Source: Gammaproteobacteria bacterium
GTDB taxonomy: Bacteria > Pseudomonadota > Gammaproteobacteria > HTCC5015
Direction: 5' to 3'
Assembly: GCA_016928055.1 (NCBI GenBank)
Contig: JAFGLM010000022.1
Coordinates: 1 to 64,000, forward strand
DNA length: 64,000 bases
Made by a program: the position numbers and the translations under genes
In this document: piece by piece, positions 1 to 9,388 of the stretch
Position numbering within the stretch: the stretch's first letter is position 1
How the letters are laid out: every line of letters begins with the position of its first letter
Notes under the pieces: model-generated
Databases searched by the model: none
Told to the model about the DNA's origin: nothing
The model's input: the letters and a program-made list of their open reading frames with translations, nothing else

Positions 1-44
1 CTCTGAGCATCTTCAGCATCCCCTTTAAAAAACAGCTTCATCAT

Positions 45-75
45 AAAAAAAGTCCCCGCCAATGGCGAGGACTTT
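45..75 (-). terminator. rho-independent terminator of rpsT
   Basis: On the minus strand a 9-bp stem (positions 72-64 pairing with 60-52, one G-T pair) with a 3-nt loop is followed by a run of seven T (complement of the A run at 45-51). It lies about 60 bases after the rpsT stop codon in the right orientation. Confidence 0.75.
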
Positions 76-90
76 GTCAGCAGCCTGGAA

Positions 91-115
91 AGCCGGCAAA
101 TGCCGGCTTTTTTGC
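91..115 (+). terminator. hairpin with plus-strand T tract
   Basis: A near-perfect inverted repeat, AGCCGGCA / TGCCGGCT, is followed by a T run on the plus strand at 108-113. This orientation would stop transcription entering from the left of the window, so it probably forms a convergent terminator pair with the hairpin at 45-75. On the minus strand it has only three T after the stem. Confidence 0.5.
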
Positions 116-131
116 TTTTGGTTAATGTCAC

Positions 132-395
132 CTAACCTAACGCTTTAATTTGTTGATTCAATCGACTCTTATGGCGGGACGCTTTGTTCTGGTGAATAAT
201 TTTCTTGTTCACCATCGAATCCAGCACCGGCACCGCTTCAGAGTATGCCGTAACGGCCGCGGGCTTGTCTTTTGCCTGCACCATTTTCAGCACTTTCTTA
301 ATCGCGGTACGGTAGCGCGAACGCAGGCTGGCATTATGCGAGCGTGCTTGTTCGGCCTGTTTGGCTCGTTTTGCGGCTTGTATTGTATTCGCCAC
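132..395 (-). CDS. rpsT: 30S ribosomal protein S20
   Basis: This 87-residue, very basic protein matches S20, which binds 16S rRNA early in assembly of the small subunit. The start MANTIQAAKRAKQAEQ and the TAIKKVLK segment are typical of the family, and the length is normal. The start codon is GTG, preceded by an AGAGGAA ribosome binding site five bases upstream. E. coli rpsT also uses a non-ATG start (TTG), which is tied to weak initiation and autoregulation, so the GTG may be functional rather than an annotation error. The gene is divergent from murJ, a common gammaproteobacterial arrangement. Confidence 0.97.
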   Translation of the reverse strand: MANTIQAAKRAKQAEQARSHNASLRSRYRTAIKKVLKMVQAKDKPAAVTAYSEAVPVLDSMVNKKIIHQNKASRHKSRLNQQIKALG

Positions 396-562
396 TGAGT
401 ATTCCTCTAAACTTGCGGGTGATCGAAAGGGGCGGGATTATCCCAACTCGCTGTTACCTTGTCAATTTACTCAGTCAATTAGGCCACGGAATCAATCCAC
501 TCAAAACCTAACTGCTATCCGGCGTTACAGCCAACCGTTTCCGCGGTAGACTTGCCGACTTT

Positions 563-2164
563 ATGAGCCCGCAAGACAAGCAAAACTCTGCTCCCACCCA
601 GCAACCCCTAAAAGGGGTTGGCCTGCTGCGTGCCACCGGCACGGTGGGCGGAATGACGACGCTGTCCAGGATTTCCGGGCTCGCGCGCGATATCGCTATA
701 GCCGTCATTTTTGGCGCTGACGCAAAAACCGATGCTTTTTTCGTCGCCTTTAAAATCCCAAACTTTTTCCGCCGATTGTTTGCCGAAGGCTCTTTTTCAC
801 AGGCCTTCGTCCCGGTGTTTGCCCAATACAAAGAGAAGAAAGATCGTGCGGCGTTGAAAGACCTGGTTGCTCACGTTGCAGGAATGCTTGGTGGTTTTCT
901 GCTGTTACTGACTACCCTTATGGCCGCGGCAGCGCCTCTGGTGATATACCTGCTCGGACCTGGATTTGAAGCCGAACGCCATGATCTTGCATCAGCCATG
1001 CTGCGCTATACCGCGTTTTACCTGCTTTTTATCTCGCTGGTTGCACTCGCCGGTTCCATCCAGAACAGTTTTCAAAAGTTCGCCGCGCCCGCTTTTACAC
1101 CCGTACTGCTCAATCTGAGCCTGATCGGCTGTGCATTCTGGATTGGCCCACAACTGGAAGTCCCAATTATGGCTCTGGCCATCGCTGTCTTTGTAGCCGG
1201 CGCAATTCAGCTGATGTTTCAAATACCGTTTCTCGTGCAACTGGGTATGCTGCCCCGGCCGCGCTTGCAATGGAAACATGAGGGTGTTCAAAAAATTATT
1301 AAACTGATGCTGCCTGCGATGCTTGGTTCGTCCGTGGTCCAGATCAGCCTGGTACTCGATACCATACTGGCGTCGTTTCTGGTCGCCGGTAGCGTTAGTT
1401 GGTTGTATATGTCGGATCGTCTGGTAGAGCTGCCGCTGGGAATCTTTAGTATAGCGATCGCAACTGTTCTATTACCCAGTCTGTCAAGCAAACATGCCAG
1501 CGAAAACCCCCAAGGGTTTTCACGCAATCTCGATTGGGGTATGCGACTGAACACCTTGATCACAATACCTGCTGCTGTTGGACTCGTCCTGCTGGCAGGG
1601 CCCATATTGGCAACACTGTTTCAATACGGTGAATTTACGGGTGATAAAGCCTCTATGACTCGCTTAAGCCTGATTGCCTATGCTGTGGGATTGCCGGCTT
1701 TTGGCTATGTCAAAATCTTAACGCCTGGTTTCTTTGCCCGACATGACGCGCGTACACCGCTGCGAATCACGATCTATACGGTTTCCGCAAAACTGCTATT
1801 GAGTGTGGCTCTGGTGGCGCCGCTCTACTTTCAACAGATTCGCTGGGCGCATGTGGGGCTGGCATTGGCAACATCTCTATCGGCCTGGATTCAAACCCTG
1901 CTGCTCTATCGTGGGCTGCGCAGGGAGAAAGCCTACCAGCCACAAAACGGCTGGTTAAAATTATTTTTACAAATACTTGCCGCAACAGCAGCGATGTCGG
2001 TAATGCTCTGTTTCACCAGCCCGACTTTTGATGCCTGGCTTTACTATTCACTGTGGCAACGCGGGCTAACCCTGACCGCTCTGATCGTCCCCGCCACCGC
2101 CATTTTCTTTTGCATAATGTGGTTCGGTGGCATGCGCTGGCATGTTTTCCGCGGACATCATTGA
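563..2164 (+). CDS. murJ: lipid II flippase MurJ
   Basis: The 533-residue inner-membrane protein belongs to the MurJ/MviN family of the MOP superfamily, which flips lipid II across the cytoplasmic membrane for peptidoglycan synthesis. The N-terminal stretch around residues 22-60 (TVGGMTTLSRISGLARD, then GADAKTDAFFVAFKIPNFFRRLFAEG) is the family hallmark and holds the conserved arginines of the central cavity. About 14 hydrophobic segments follow. It starts a row of plus-strand genes: ribF begins six bases after its stop, so the two are probably co-transcribed. Length is normal for the family. Confidence 0.96.
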   Translation: MSPQDKQNSAPTQQPLKGVGLLRATGTVGGMTTLSRISGLARDIAIAVIFGADAKTDAFFVAFKIPNFFRRLFAEGSFSQAFVPVFAQYKEKKDRAALKDLVAHVAGMLGGFLLLLTTLMAAAAPLVIYLLGPGFEAERHDLASAMLRYTAFYLLFISLVALAGSIQNSFQKFAAPAFTPVLLNLSLIGCAFWIGPQLEVPIMALAIAVFVAGAIQLMFQIPFLVQLGMLPRPRLQWKHEGVQKIIKLMLPAMLGSSVVQISLVLDTILASFLVAGSVSWLYMSDRLVELPLGIFSIAIATVLLPSLSSKHASENPQGFSRNLDWGMRLNTLITIPAAVGLVLLAGPILATLFQYGEFTGDKASMTRLSLIAYAVGLPAFGYVKILTPGFFARHDARTPLRITIYTVSAKLLLSVALVAPLYFQQIRWAHVGLALATSLSAWIQTLLLYRGLRREKAYQPQNGWLKLFLQILAATAAMSVMLCFTSPTFDAWLYYSLWQRGLTLTALIVPATAIFFCIMWFGGMRWHVFRGHH

Positions 2165-2170
2165 TTAAAT

Positions 2171-3124
2171 ATGGAAATCATTCGCGGCAGTTACAACCTG
2201 AAACCCGAACATCATGGTTGCGTAGCGACTTTCGGTAACTTTGACGGCGTGCACCTCGGTCACCAGCAATTATTGAAGCAATTATCGAGTGCAGCGCAAT
2301 CACTTAAACTGCCTTCTACAGTAATCACCACCGAACCATTGTCACGCGAATTTTTTGCGCCACAAACCGCGCCACCAAGATTAACGCGCTTGCGTGAAAA
2401 ACTGGAAGTATTTGCCTCCTTCAGTATCGATCGCGTTTTGTGTTTACGCTTTAATCAGCAACTGGCCAATATCAGCGCAGAACAATTTATCCAGGATCTG
2501 CTACTGGCAAAACTTGGAGTCAAGCATCTCATCATCGGTGACGATACCCGCTTCGGATACAAACGTCAGGGTGATTTCGCGTTATTAAAAAAATACGCGG
2601 AAGAAAATGATTTCGTCGTCAAAGCCACCGAGACCTTTCTGCTGGAGGGTAAACGAGTTAGCAGCAGTTCCATTCGCGCGGCGCTGGATCAGGGCGATAT
2701 GGAAAAAGCCCAACAATTGCTGGATCGTCCGTACCATATGTCGGGCCGGGTGGCACACGGCGACAAACGCGGTCGTACACTGGGCTACCCCACCGCTAAT
2801 ATTTATCTGAATCGTAAACAGACCCCGTTGCTGGGTATTTTTGCTGTGGAAGTCGGCGGAATCGATAGCACGCTATTACCCGGCGTTGCCAGTATCGGCG
2901 TAAGGCCAACCTTCGGTGGCGGTGTCTGCCTGTTAGAAGTACATATTTTTAATTTTAACCAGGACATTTATGGTCGCCATGTGGACGTGTACTTTCGCCA
3001 CAAGCTGCGTGATACAGAAAAGTTTGCCACCGCCGAGGCGTTAATCGAGCAAATGCATATTGATGCAAAGCAGGCACAACAGTTTTTTGCCGGTGATTTT
3101 GCTCATCGGCGAACATATGTGTAA
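2171..3124 (+). CDS. ribF: bifunctional riboflavin kinase / FAD synthetase
   Basis: This 317-residue cytoplasmic enzyme phosphorylates riboflavin to FMN and adenylylates FMN to FAD. The N-terminal FAD synthetase domain (about residues 1-180) shows GNFDGVHLGHQ near residue 22 and SSSIRAAL near residue 165, both nucleotidyltransferase signatures. The C-terminal riboflavin kinase domain carries GRTLGYPTANI near residue 203. The gene lies between murJ and ileS, the usual position in gammaproteobacteria, and follows murJ by six bases. Start ATG at 2171. Confidence 0.96.
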   Translation: MEIIRGSYNLKPEHHGCVATFGNFDGVHLGHQQLLKQLSSAAQSLKLPSTVITTEPLSREFFAPQTAPPRLTRLREKLEVFASFSIDRVLCLRFNQQLANISAEQFIQDLLLAKLGVKHLIIGDDTRFGYKRQGDFALLKKYAEENDFVVKATETFLLEGKRVSSSSIRAALDQGDMEKAQQLLDRPYHMSGRVAHGDKRGRTLGYPTANIYLNRKQTPLLGIFAVEVGGIDSTLLPGVASIGVRPTFGGGVCLLEVHIFNFNQDIYGRHVDVYFRHKLRDTEKFATAEALIEQMHIDAKQAQQFFAGDFAHRRTYV

Positions 3125-3171
3125 CCTTGTTTTCCCTGAAATGATATTGATAAACCTGAAGATAAAAAACC

Positions 3172-5991
3172 GTGAGTGATTATAAAAATACCCTGAATCT
3201 GCCCAACACTGAATTCCCGATGAAAGCGAATCTGGCCCAGCGTGAGCCAGGCGTGCTGAAACGTTGGCAGGAGATGGATCTGTATCGGCAGATTCGCAAA
3301 GCACGCAAGGGCGCACCGAAATTTATTCTGCATGACGGCCCTCCGTATGCAAACGGCGATATTCATATTGGTCACGCGGTTAATAAAATCCTGAAAGACA
3401 TCATTATCAAGAGCAAAACCTTAAGTGGTTTTGATGCACCTTATATTCCCGGTTGGGATTGTCACGGCCTGCCCATTGAAATACAGGTTGAAAAGAAAAT
3501 CGGTAAAGCCGGCATTAAGGTTGAACATTCCAAATTCAGGCAAGCTTGCCGTGATTACGCCGCCAAGCAGGTTGATCGCCAACGTGAAGATTTTAAACAC
3601 CTGGGCGTTTTGGGCGACTGGGAAAATCCTTATTTAACCATGGACCGGCACTTTGAAGCGGATATCGTGCGTGCGTTAGGCCGCATTGTCGCGAATGGTC
3701 ATATCAGTAAAGGCTATAAACCGGTGCACTGGTGTCTGGATTGCCATTCCGCGCTGGCTGAAGCCGAGGTGGAATATGAAGATAAAACGTCGGATCAGAT
3801 TGATGTGCGTTTTTTTGCAGTCGACAATCGCGCGGTTAATAAACTGTTTGCTGTTGAAAGCGAAAAAACCGTTTCGATTCCAATCTGGACGACTACACCC
3901 TGGACCTTGCCCGCCAATCAGGCGGTCGCCCTGCACCCGAATCTTGACTACGTATTGGTTGATAACGGTGATGAATATCTGGTACTGGCCGAAGCATTAA
4001 TGGATGACTGTCTGCAGCGTTACGCATTCAGTGCAACGAAAATTGCCGGCCGCTGCATTGGGAAAAAACTGGAAAGCCAGTTGCTCAAACATCCGTTTAT
4101 TAATCGCCAGGTTCCGGTTATTGTCGGTGACCATGTCACAACTGAAGCCGGTACCGGTGCCGTGCATACCGCGCCCGGTCATGGTCAGGAAGACTATGCT
4201 ATTGGCCTGACTTACAGACTGCCGGTTGATAATCCGGTCGATGCCAACGGTGTATTTTTAGCCGATACACCGGAAGTTGGCGGTCTGCATGTTCATAAAG
4301 CAAATCCTTTTGTGATTGAATTAATGCGGAACAACGGCACTTTGTTGCACACCGGTAAAATGCAACACAGCTATCCCCATTGCTGGCGTCACAAAACGCC
4401 GATCATTTTTCGTGCGACCCCGCAATGGTTTATCAATATGGATCAAAAAAACTTGCGCAAGCAAGCTATGGACGCGATTAATTCGACACAGTGGATGCCG
4501 GACTGGGGTCAGGCACGTATCGAAGGCATGGTTAGCAATCGGCCCGACTGGTGCATTTCCCGTCAACGTACCTGGGGTGTACCGGTTACGCTCATCACAC
4601 ACAAGGAAACCGGTGACCTGCATCCCGATATGCCGGCATTGATTGAAAAAATCGCAGAAAAAATTGAACAAAGTGATCTGGAAGCCTGGTACGAGCTGGA
4701 TTTAAAAGAACTTCTCGGCAAGGATGCAGATAATTATGAAAAAGCCAGTGATACGCTGGACGTCTGGTTCGATTCAGGCGTCACGCATGTTGCAGTTCTT
4801 GAAAGACGCGCCAATGAATTAGCCAAACCACCGGCCGATTTGTATCTGGAAGGTTCGGATCAACATCGCGGCTGGTTTCAATCATCGCTGTTGTCATCGG
4901 TTGCTATTCGCAAAACGACTCCTTACCGGGCGGTATTAACACACGGTTTTACTGTCGATGCACAAGGCCGCAAAATGTCCAAGTCGGTCGGCAATACTGT
5001 TGCGCCGCAGCAGGTTTTGAAGACACTAGGAGCCGATATTCTGCGTCTGTGGGTTGCAGCAACCGATTACAGCACTGAGATGAGTGTGTCGGATGAGATC
5101 CTGAAACGGATGGCAGATTCCTATCGACGTATGCGTAATACCTTGCGTTTTCTGCTGGCCAATCTGAACGGTTTTGATCCGCAACAACATATCGTTCCAG
5201 CAACTGAAATGCTGGCACTGGATCAATGGGCGGTCAGTCAGGCGTTTCATTTGCAGGAGCAAATTCGTAAAGCGTATGACGAGTACCAGTTCCACCGTAT
5301 CTATCAGCTCGTGCATAACTTCTGCACCGTTGATATGGGTGGATTTTATCTCGACGTCATTAAAGACCGTCAGTACACCTGCAAAACCGACCGACTGCCA
5401 CGACGTTCTGCACAAACCGCGCTTTATCATATTGCTGAAGCAATGGTGCGTTGGTTGGCACCGATATTAAGTTTTACTGTCGACGAAGCCTGGCAATGTT
5501 TACCAGGCGAACATCAGGGTACCGTGTTTACTCAACATTGGTATGAACAACTCACCCGACTACCCGATACTGCAACGATGAATCATGCTTTCTGGAATGA
5601 AGTACTGGACGTACGCGAACACATCAGTCGCGAGCTGGAACGCCTGCGCGAAGCCAAAGAAATCGGTTCTTCTCTCAATGCTGAGGTAGATATTTATTGT
5701 CCGCAGGATCTGCACAAGCAGCTCAGTTTACTGAAGGACGAATTGCGTTTCGTATTAATTACGTCTGATGCACATTTGCATATCGCTGATAAAAAACCGG
5801 TGGGGACGACTGAAGAAAAACTGGAAAACGGAACAACATTCTGGCTCAAAGCACACGCTTCAGAACATCAGAAATGTGTACGCTGCTGGCACCAACGGCC
5901 GGATGTAGGGAGTAACAAGCAGCATCCGGAATTATGCGGTCGCTGCATCGAAAATGTAGACGGTCAAGGTGAATTTAGAAAATTTGCCTGA
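3172..5991 (+). CDS. ileS: isoleucyl-tRNA synthetase
   Basis: The 939-residue class I synthetase charges tRNA-Ile. Visible landmarks are the HIGH motif ([10 protein letters not shown], about residue 65), the editing (CP1) domain with [11 protein letters not shown] near residue 242, the KMSKS loop ([11 protein letters not shown], about residue 605), and a C-terminal zinc ribbon with two Cys pairs (CVRCW and CGRC). Start is GTG at 3172, giving [11 protein letters not shown], the usual N-terminus of bacterial IleRS. It follows ribF by 47 bases. In many relatives lspA follows directly; here a convergent barrel gene and a terminator intervene. Confidence 0.97.
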   Translation: MSDYKNTLNLPNTEFPMKANLAQREPGVLKRWQEMDLYRQIRKARKGAPKFILHDGPPYANGDIHIGHAVNKILKDIIIKSKTLSGFDAPYIPGWDCHGLPIEIQVEKKIGKAGIKVEHSKFRQACRDYAAKQVDRQREDFKHLGVLGDWENPYLTMDRHFEADIVRALGRIVANGHISKGYKPVHWCLDCHSALAEAEVEYEDKTSDQIDVRFFAVDNRAVNKLFAVESEKTVSIPIWTTTPWTLPANQAVALHPNLDYVLVDNGDEYLVLAEALMDDCLQRYAFSATKIAGRCIGKKLESQLLKHPFINRQVPVIVGDHVTTEAGTGAVHTAPGHGQEDYAIGLTYRLPVDNPVDANGVFLADTPEVGGLHVHKANPFVIELMRNNGTLLHTGKMQHSYPHCWRHKTPIIFRATPQWFINMDQKNLRKQAMDAINSTQWMPDWGQARIEGMVSNRPDWCISRQRTWGVPVTLITHKETGDLHPDMPALIEKIAEKIEQSDLEAWYELDLKELLGKDADNYEKASDTLDVWFDSGVTHVAVLERRANELAKPPADLYLEGSDQHRGWFQSSLLSSVAIRKTTPYRAVLTHGFTVDAQGRKMSKSVGNTVAPQQVLKTLGADILRLWVAATDYSTEMSVSDEILKRMADSYRRMRNTLRFLLANLNGFDPQQHIVPATEMLALDQWAVSQAFHLQEQIRKAYDEYQFHRIYQLVHNFCTVDMGGFYLDVIKDRQYTCKTDRLPRRSAQTALYHIAEAMVRWLAPILSFTVDEAWQCLPGEHQGTVFTQHWYEQLTRLPDTATMNHAFWNEVLDVREHISRELERLREAKEIGSSLNAEVDIYCPQDLHKQLSLLKDELRFVLITSDAHLHIADKKPVGTTEEKLENGTTFWLKAHASEHQKCVRCWHQRPDVGSNKQHPELCGRCIENVDGQGEFRKFA

Positions 5992-6000
5992 CAGGTAAAC

Positions 6001-6031
6001 AAAAAACGCCTGCTTGATAGCAGGCGTTTTT
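6001..6031. terminator. bidirectional terminator between ileS and the barrel gene
   Basis: A perfect 8-bp stem, ACGCCTGC / GCAGGCGT, with a 6-nt loop is flanked by an A run (6001-6006) and a T run (6027-6031). It can therefore end transcription of ileS from the left and of the minus-strand gene from the right. It starts nine bases after the ileS stop. Confidence 0.85.
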
Positions 6032-6051
6032 CTAAGAACCAAAGAATTATT

Positions 6052-6642
6052 TTATCTTACGCCGGCAAACTCAAAATGATATTTATACCCTATCGTAATA
6101 ATGTTTACGGATGGGTCATTCGAATCTCCATCTTCATGTTCGTAACGCAACGCTTCAAGATACAACATATGTTGTTCTGAAGCCATTAAGTCCAGACCCA
6201 AACCACCAGCAACGTAGGTATCATCTCTATTTATTAAACCAGCATCTCCGGTGTCAACATCAACAACAGCGACCCCGGCCAACGCGTAGGCATTCACTCT
6301 GGGAAAGGGGAAATTGAATCTGGCAAATGCTGCTCCTTGTTGAAGTTCCAGTTTGCTACCAATATTACTGGGTTGTACTCTGCTTTCCTTAGTTAAGCCA
6401 TACTGAACTTCAATACCCAACCAATTGCCGATAGCTATACCGCCTTTTAAAGTGATACTCGCTGGATCCAGATCTTCAGTAATCGTGGCCAGCGGGTCAG
6501 TCGGATCGGGAATCGGACTAGTTGTGTAGTTGACACTTGAATAGCCTACACCCCAGTACATTGGCGGTGTTTCAGCTTGTACAGCGCTGTTTCCCAGTAT
6601 CGACAGGCTGGCAGCTATCAGGAATATTCGTTTAAGGTTCAT
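6052..6642 (-). CDS. small outer-membrane beta-barrel protein
   Basis: The 196-residue protein has a clear signal peptide (basic MNLKR, hydrophobic core, cleavage after VQAE at about residue 24). The rest consists of alternating amphipathic strands such as ITLKGGIAIGNWLGIEVQYG and HMLYLEALRYEHEDG, ending in ITIGYKYHFEF, a typical C-terminal barrel strand with an aromatic residue. This fits an eight-stranded OmpA/opacity-type barrel (porin-like superfamily) in the outer membrane. The exact function is not recognisable. It is convergent to ileS and interrupts the ileS-lspA neighbourhood usual in gammaproteobacteria. Confidence 0.8.
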   Translation of the reverse strand: MNLKRIFLIAASLSILGNSAVQAETPPMYWGVGYSSVNYTTSPIPDPTDPLATITEDLDPASITLKGGIAIGNWLGIEVQYGLTKESRVQPSNIGSKLELQQGAAFARFNFPFPRVNAYALAGVAVVDVDTGDAGLINRDDTYVAGGLGLDLMASEQHMLYLEALRYEHEDGDSNDPSVNIITIGYKYHFEFAGVR

Positions 6643-6786
6643 CGCTGGGCACTCCCGTGTTAAATTCAGTCTACAAACTAAACCGCGTCAAAGTTAAAGT
6701 ACTTTCTAAATATAACGCAGAACTTATTGTAGATGTAGTGTTTTTTGACTCTATTTTTCATTAATACTCAATATTTGGGAATTTTT

Positions 6787-7314
6787 ATGTCATTGCGCAG
6801 AGTATGCCTGGTTATTTTCATCGCGGTGCTGGTAGCAGATCAGTTCAGCAAAATGCTGGTGGACCATTATCTGGTTCTCGGCGAGTCTCATGCACTGTTT
6901 CCACTTTTCAATTTTTCTCTGGCTTATAACCAGGGCGCCGCATTCAGCATGTTGAGTACTGCCGGCGGCTGGCAACGCTGGTTTCTGGCCGCATTGGCCT
7001 CAATAGTCAGCGTTTTCATTGCCTGGTGGATCATTAAACTTCCCGAGCGTGAAAGACTGACGGGGTTCGCGCTGGCGCTGGTTCTTGGAGGCGCAGTCGG
7101 TAATTTAGTAGACCGAATTATCTATGGATATGTCATTGATTTTATAGATTTTTATTATCCTGCATCGGGCGATTGCCTGCCTTTTTTTAGTAAACTAACC
7201 CCTATCAGCTGTCACTACGCAACCTTTAATGTTGCCGACTCAGCGATTACAGTGGGAGCCGCCTTACTCATAATCACCAGCCTGTTGAGCATGCGAAAAG
7301 ACCAGACAGGCTAA
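6787..7314 (+). CDS. lspA: lipoprotein signal peptidase (signal peptidase II)
   Basis: This inner-membrane aspartic protease cleaves the signal peptide of prolipoproteins after diacylglyceryl transfer. With the ATG at 6787 the protein has 175 residues and four membrane segments. The catalytic aspartates sit in GNLVDR (D109) and FNVAD (D151). A TTG 42 bases upstream would add a hydrophilic stretch that the family lacks, so I prefer the ATG. Between the two catalytic motifs there is a longer loop than usual with two cysteines (GDCLPFF and ISCHY). At least seven probable lipoprotein or pilus substrates are encoded in this window. ispH follows. Confidence 0.95.
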   Translation: MSLRRVCLVIFIAVLVADQFSKMLVDHYLVLGESHALFPLFNFSLAYNQGAAFSMLSTAGGWQRWFLAALASIVSVFIAWWIIKLPERERLTGFALALVLGGAVGNLVDRIIYGYVIDFIDFYYPASGDCLPFFSKLTPISCHYATFNVADSAITVGAALLIITSLLSMRKDQTG

Positions 7315-7381
7315 CGCGTTCCTTCATGATCCTCGCTTCGGTATACTCAACCACTCTTGAATCAGACCATTGCGCCTCCAA

Positions 7382-8329
7382 ATGAATATTATCCTGGCCA
7401 ACCCGAGAGGTTTTTGTGCCGGCGTCGACCGGGCAATTGAAATCGTCGAACGTGCGCTCGAACTGTTCGGCGCGCCTGTCTACGTACGCCATGAAGTGGT
7501 CCATAACCGATACGTCGTCAATGAATTACGCGAAAAGGGTGCCGTGTTTGTCGAGGAACTGGGTGACGTGCCGGACGACTGTATCGTGATATTCAGCGCA
7601 CACGGTGTTTCACTGGACGTGCGTGAAGAGGCTGCAGCGCGAAACCTGCGGATTTTTGACGCAACCTGCCCGTTGGTGACAAAGGTCCATATGGAAGTGG
7701 CTCGTCACTGCCGCGAACAACGCGAAGTTATTTTAATTGGCCATAGCGGCCACCCTGAGGTCGAAGGCACCATGGGTCAATACCGGGTCGCCAACGACAA
7801 CACTGGCAAAATGCATCTGGTTGAAAACATAAAACAAGCCGAATCTCTCGAAGTCGATAATTCAGAAAATCTGGCTTTTGTCACCCAGACCACGCTCTCC
7901 GTAGACGACAGCCAACAGATTGTCGCTGTCCTGCAGCGACGATTCCCCTCAATTATCGGTCCCCGTAAGGACGATATTTGTTACGCCACACAGAACCGGC
8001 AAGATGCCGCCAAGCAACTGTCTGAACAGTGCGATCTGATGTTGGTCGTGGGTTCTGTCACCAGCTCCAACTCAAATCGTCTGAAGGAAATTGCCAGCGG
8101 CATGGGTGTTGAAGCGTACCTGATCGACGCTGCAGAACAAATCAAGCCGGAATGGTTGAACAGTAAAACTCGAATTGGTGTCACGGCAGGCGCGTCGGCT
8201 CCCGAAATTCTGGTACAACAGGTAGTGGAGTTTCTAAAAAACCACGGTGCCATAGACGTTACAGAACTAACAACCCGCGAAGAAAACGTCACTTTTTCTC
8301 TGCCTCGAGGTCTGAAAAACACTCACTAG
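7382..8329 (+). CDS. ispH: 4-hydroxy-3-methylbut-2-enyl diphosphate reductase
   Basis: IspH (LytB) carries out the last step of the MEP isoprenoid pathway, making IPP and DMAPP with a [4Fe-4S] cluster. The three cluster cysteines are visible: GFCAGVD (C12), DATCPLV (C96) and DDICYATQ (C200), as are substrate histidines in [10 protein letters not shown] and SAHGVS. The start is the ATG at 7382, giving [10 protein letters not shown]; an upstream TTG at 7370 would add four residues. Length (315) is normal. In many gammaproteobacteria fkpB lies between lspA and ispH; it is absent here, and only 67 bases separate the two genes. Pilus genes begin 91 bases downstream, as in Pseudomonas. Confidence 0.96.
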   Translation: MNIILANPRGFCAGVDRAIEIVERALELFGAPVYVRHEVVHNRYVVNELREKGAVFVEELGDVPDDCIVIFSAHGVSLDVREEAAARNLRIFDATCPLVTKVHMEVARHCREQREVILIGHSGHPEVEGTMGQYRVANDNTGKMHLVENIKQAESLEVDNSENLAFVTQTTLSVDDSQQIVAVLQRRFPSIIGPRKDDICYATQNRQDAAKQLSEQCDLMLVVGSVTSSNSNRLKEIASGMGVEAYLIDAAEQIKPEWLNSKTRIGVTAGASAPEILVQQVVEFLKNHGAIDVTELTTREENVTFSLPRGLKNTH

Positions 8330-8420
8330 GCGCTCCTGGCAACAGCCGATTGTCGGATAATTCTCCCCGCCCATCCTGTTTACCCTCTCACCCTTCCTAA
8401 ATAAGGGCTACATTTGCGGT

Positions 8421-8948
8421 ATGAAAAAATTACTGCATCAAATCGGATTTACCATAATTGAAGCTATGGTTACGCTTGCAGTACTGGCGATTATTGTAGC
8501 CTTGGCAGCACCTAATTTCACCGCCATGATCGCTAGCAATCGACTAGCCACTGCTACAAATGATTTTATCGCAGCTACCGCATTTGCACGCAACGTAGCA
8601 ATAACCCGCAAACGCAATACATCAGTAACTGCAGTTACACCGGATGATGCCGGTAACGAATGGGGTGCTGGTGGTTGGGTTGTTTGGGCCGATGATGATC
8701 GGGACGGAATAAGAAATGCTGCCGGATCGGAGGATTTGCGTTTTTTTGATCCTGTGCATCCGCTCGTTACTGTAGACGGCACAGATGGTGTAACCGATAT
8801 ACTTTTTCTGCCCTCCGGGCTTCGTAGTCCAGGCGGTGCCAATCCAATCACAATAACAGTTTGCGATTTTCGAGACGATGAAACGGGACGACAAATTAGT
8901 ATTGGATTAACCGGTCGACCTTCACTTAACCGAGAGTTTGGGTGTTAG
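8421..8948 (+). CDS. fimT: minor pseudopilin, GspH/FimT type
   Basis: The 175-residue protein begins with a short basic leader and the prepilin peptidase site IGFTIIEAMVTLAVLAIIVALAAPNF: cleavage is expected between G and F, with E5 of the mature protein present. The mature body contains WGAGGWVVWADDDRDG and a C-terminal region with PSGLRSPGG and TGRPSL, typical of FimT/FimU/GspH pilins. It is the first of six pilus genes here and should help prime type IV pilus assembly in the periplasm and inner membrane. Assignment as FimT rather than FimU is by position and length only. Confidence 0.88.
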   Translation: MKKLLHQIGFTIIEAMVTLAVLAIIVALAAPNFTAMIASNRLATATNDFIAATAFARNVAITRKRNTSVTAVTPDDAGNEWGAGGWVVWADDDRDGIRNAAGSEDLRFFDPVHPLVTVDGTDGVTDILFLPSGLRSPGGANPITITVCDFRDDETGRQISIGLTGRPSLNREFGC

Positions 8949-8950
8949 CA

Positions 8951-9388
8951 ATGTTAAACAATGTTAAATACTGCCGCGGCCACAACTTAATCGAAGTAAT
9001 GATTGCTCTTTTGGTATTGTCAATCGGATTGCTGGGGCTTGCCGGGCTGCAGGCCACCAGTTTGCAGTATGGTCACGATGCCAATGTACGAAGCCTTGCC
9101 ACGATTGCAGCATACGACATCATCGAACGAATTCATACGAATCGAGATAATGCCGGTTTTTACACGAGTGTTCAAACCTGCTCAGATCCGGCAACTTGCT
9201 GCGATTCTGCCGGTGCGTCGATCGAGAATGACCTGGTTTGTTGGGATAAATCAATAAAAACCTCATTACCCGATGGCGATGGAGCAGTAACAGGTCCGGA
9301 TGCGGACGGTTATTACACCGTAACTATAAATTGGATGGACCGTGAATCAGGAATCAAAATCAGCCAGGCGTGGGTGTTTACGCCATGA
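8951..9388 (+). CDS. pilV: type IV pilus minor pilin PilV
   Basis: This is a prepilin with leader ending RGHN|LIEVMIALLVLSIGLLGLAGLQ. The SIGLLGLAGLQ segment is the PilV hallmark. The residue before the cleavage site is N in the literal reading (CRGHNLIEVM), not the usual G with F at +1, a slight deviation worth noting. A CxxxxCC cluster (SDPATCCD) is near residue 75. The ATG at 8951 follows the fimT stop by two bases; a GTG at 8942 overlapping fimT is an alternative start. The stop overlaps the pilW start (ATGA), implying translational coupling. Confidence 0.9.
   Translation: MLNNVKYCRGHNLIEVMIALLVLSIGLLGLAGLQATSLQYGHDANVRSLATIAAYDIIERIHTNRDNAGFYTSVQTCSDPATCCDSAGASIENDLVCWDKSIKTSLPDGDGAVTGPDADGYYTVTINWMDRESGIKISQAWVFTP

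Noticed and set aside
508..831. Minus-strand frame of 107 codons overlapping the murJ start
   Set aside because: It lies antisense to conserved murJ sequence and encodes no recognisable protein.
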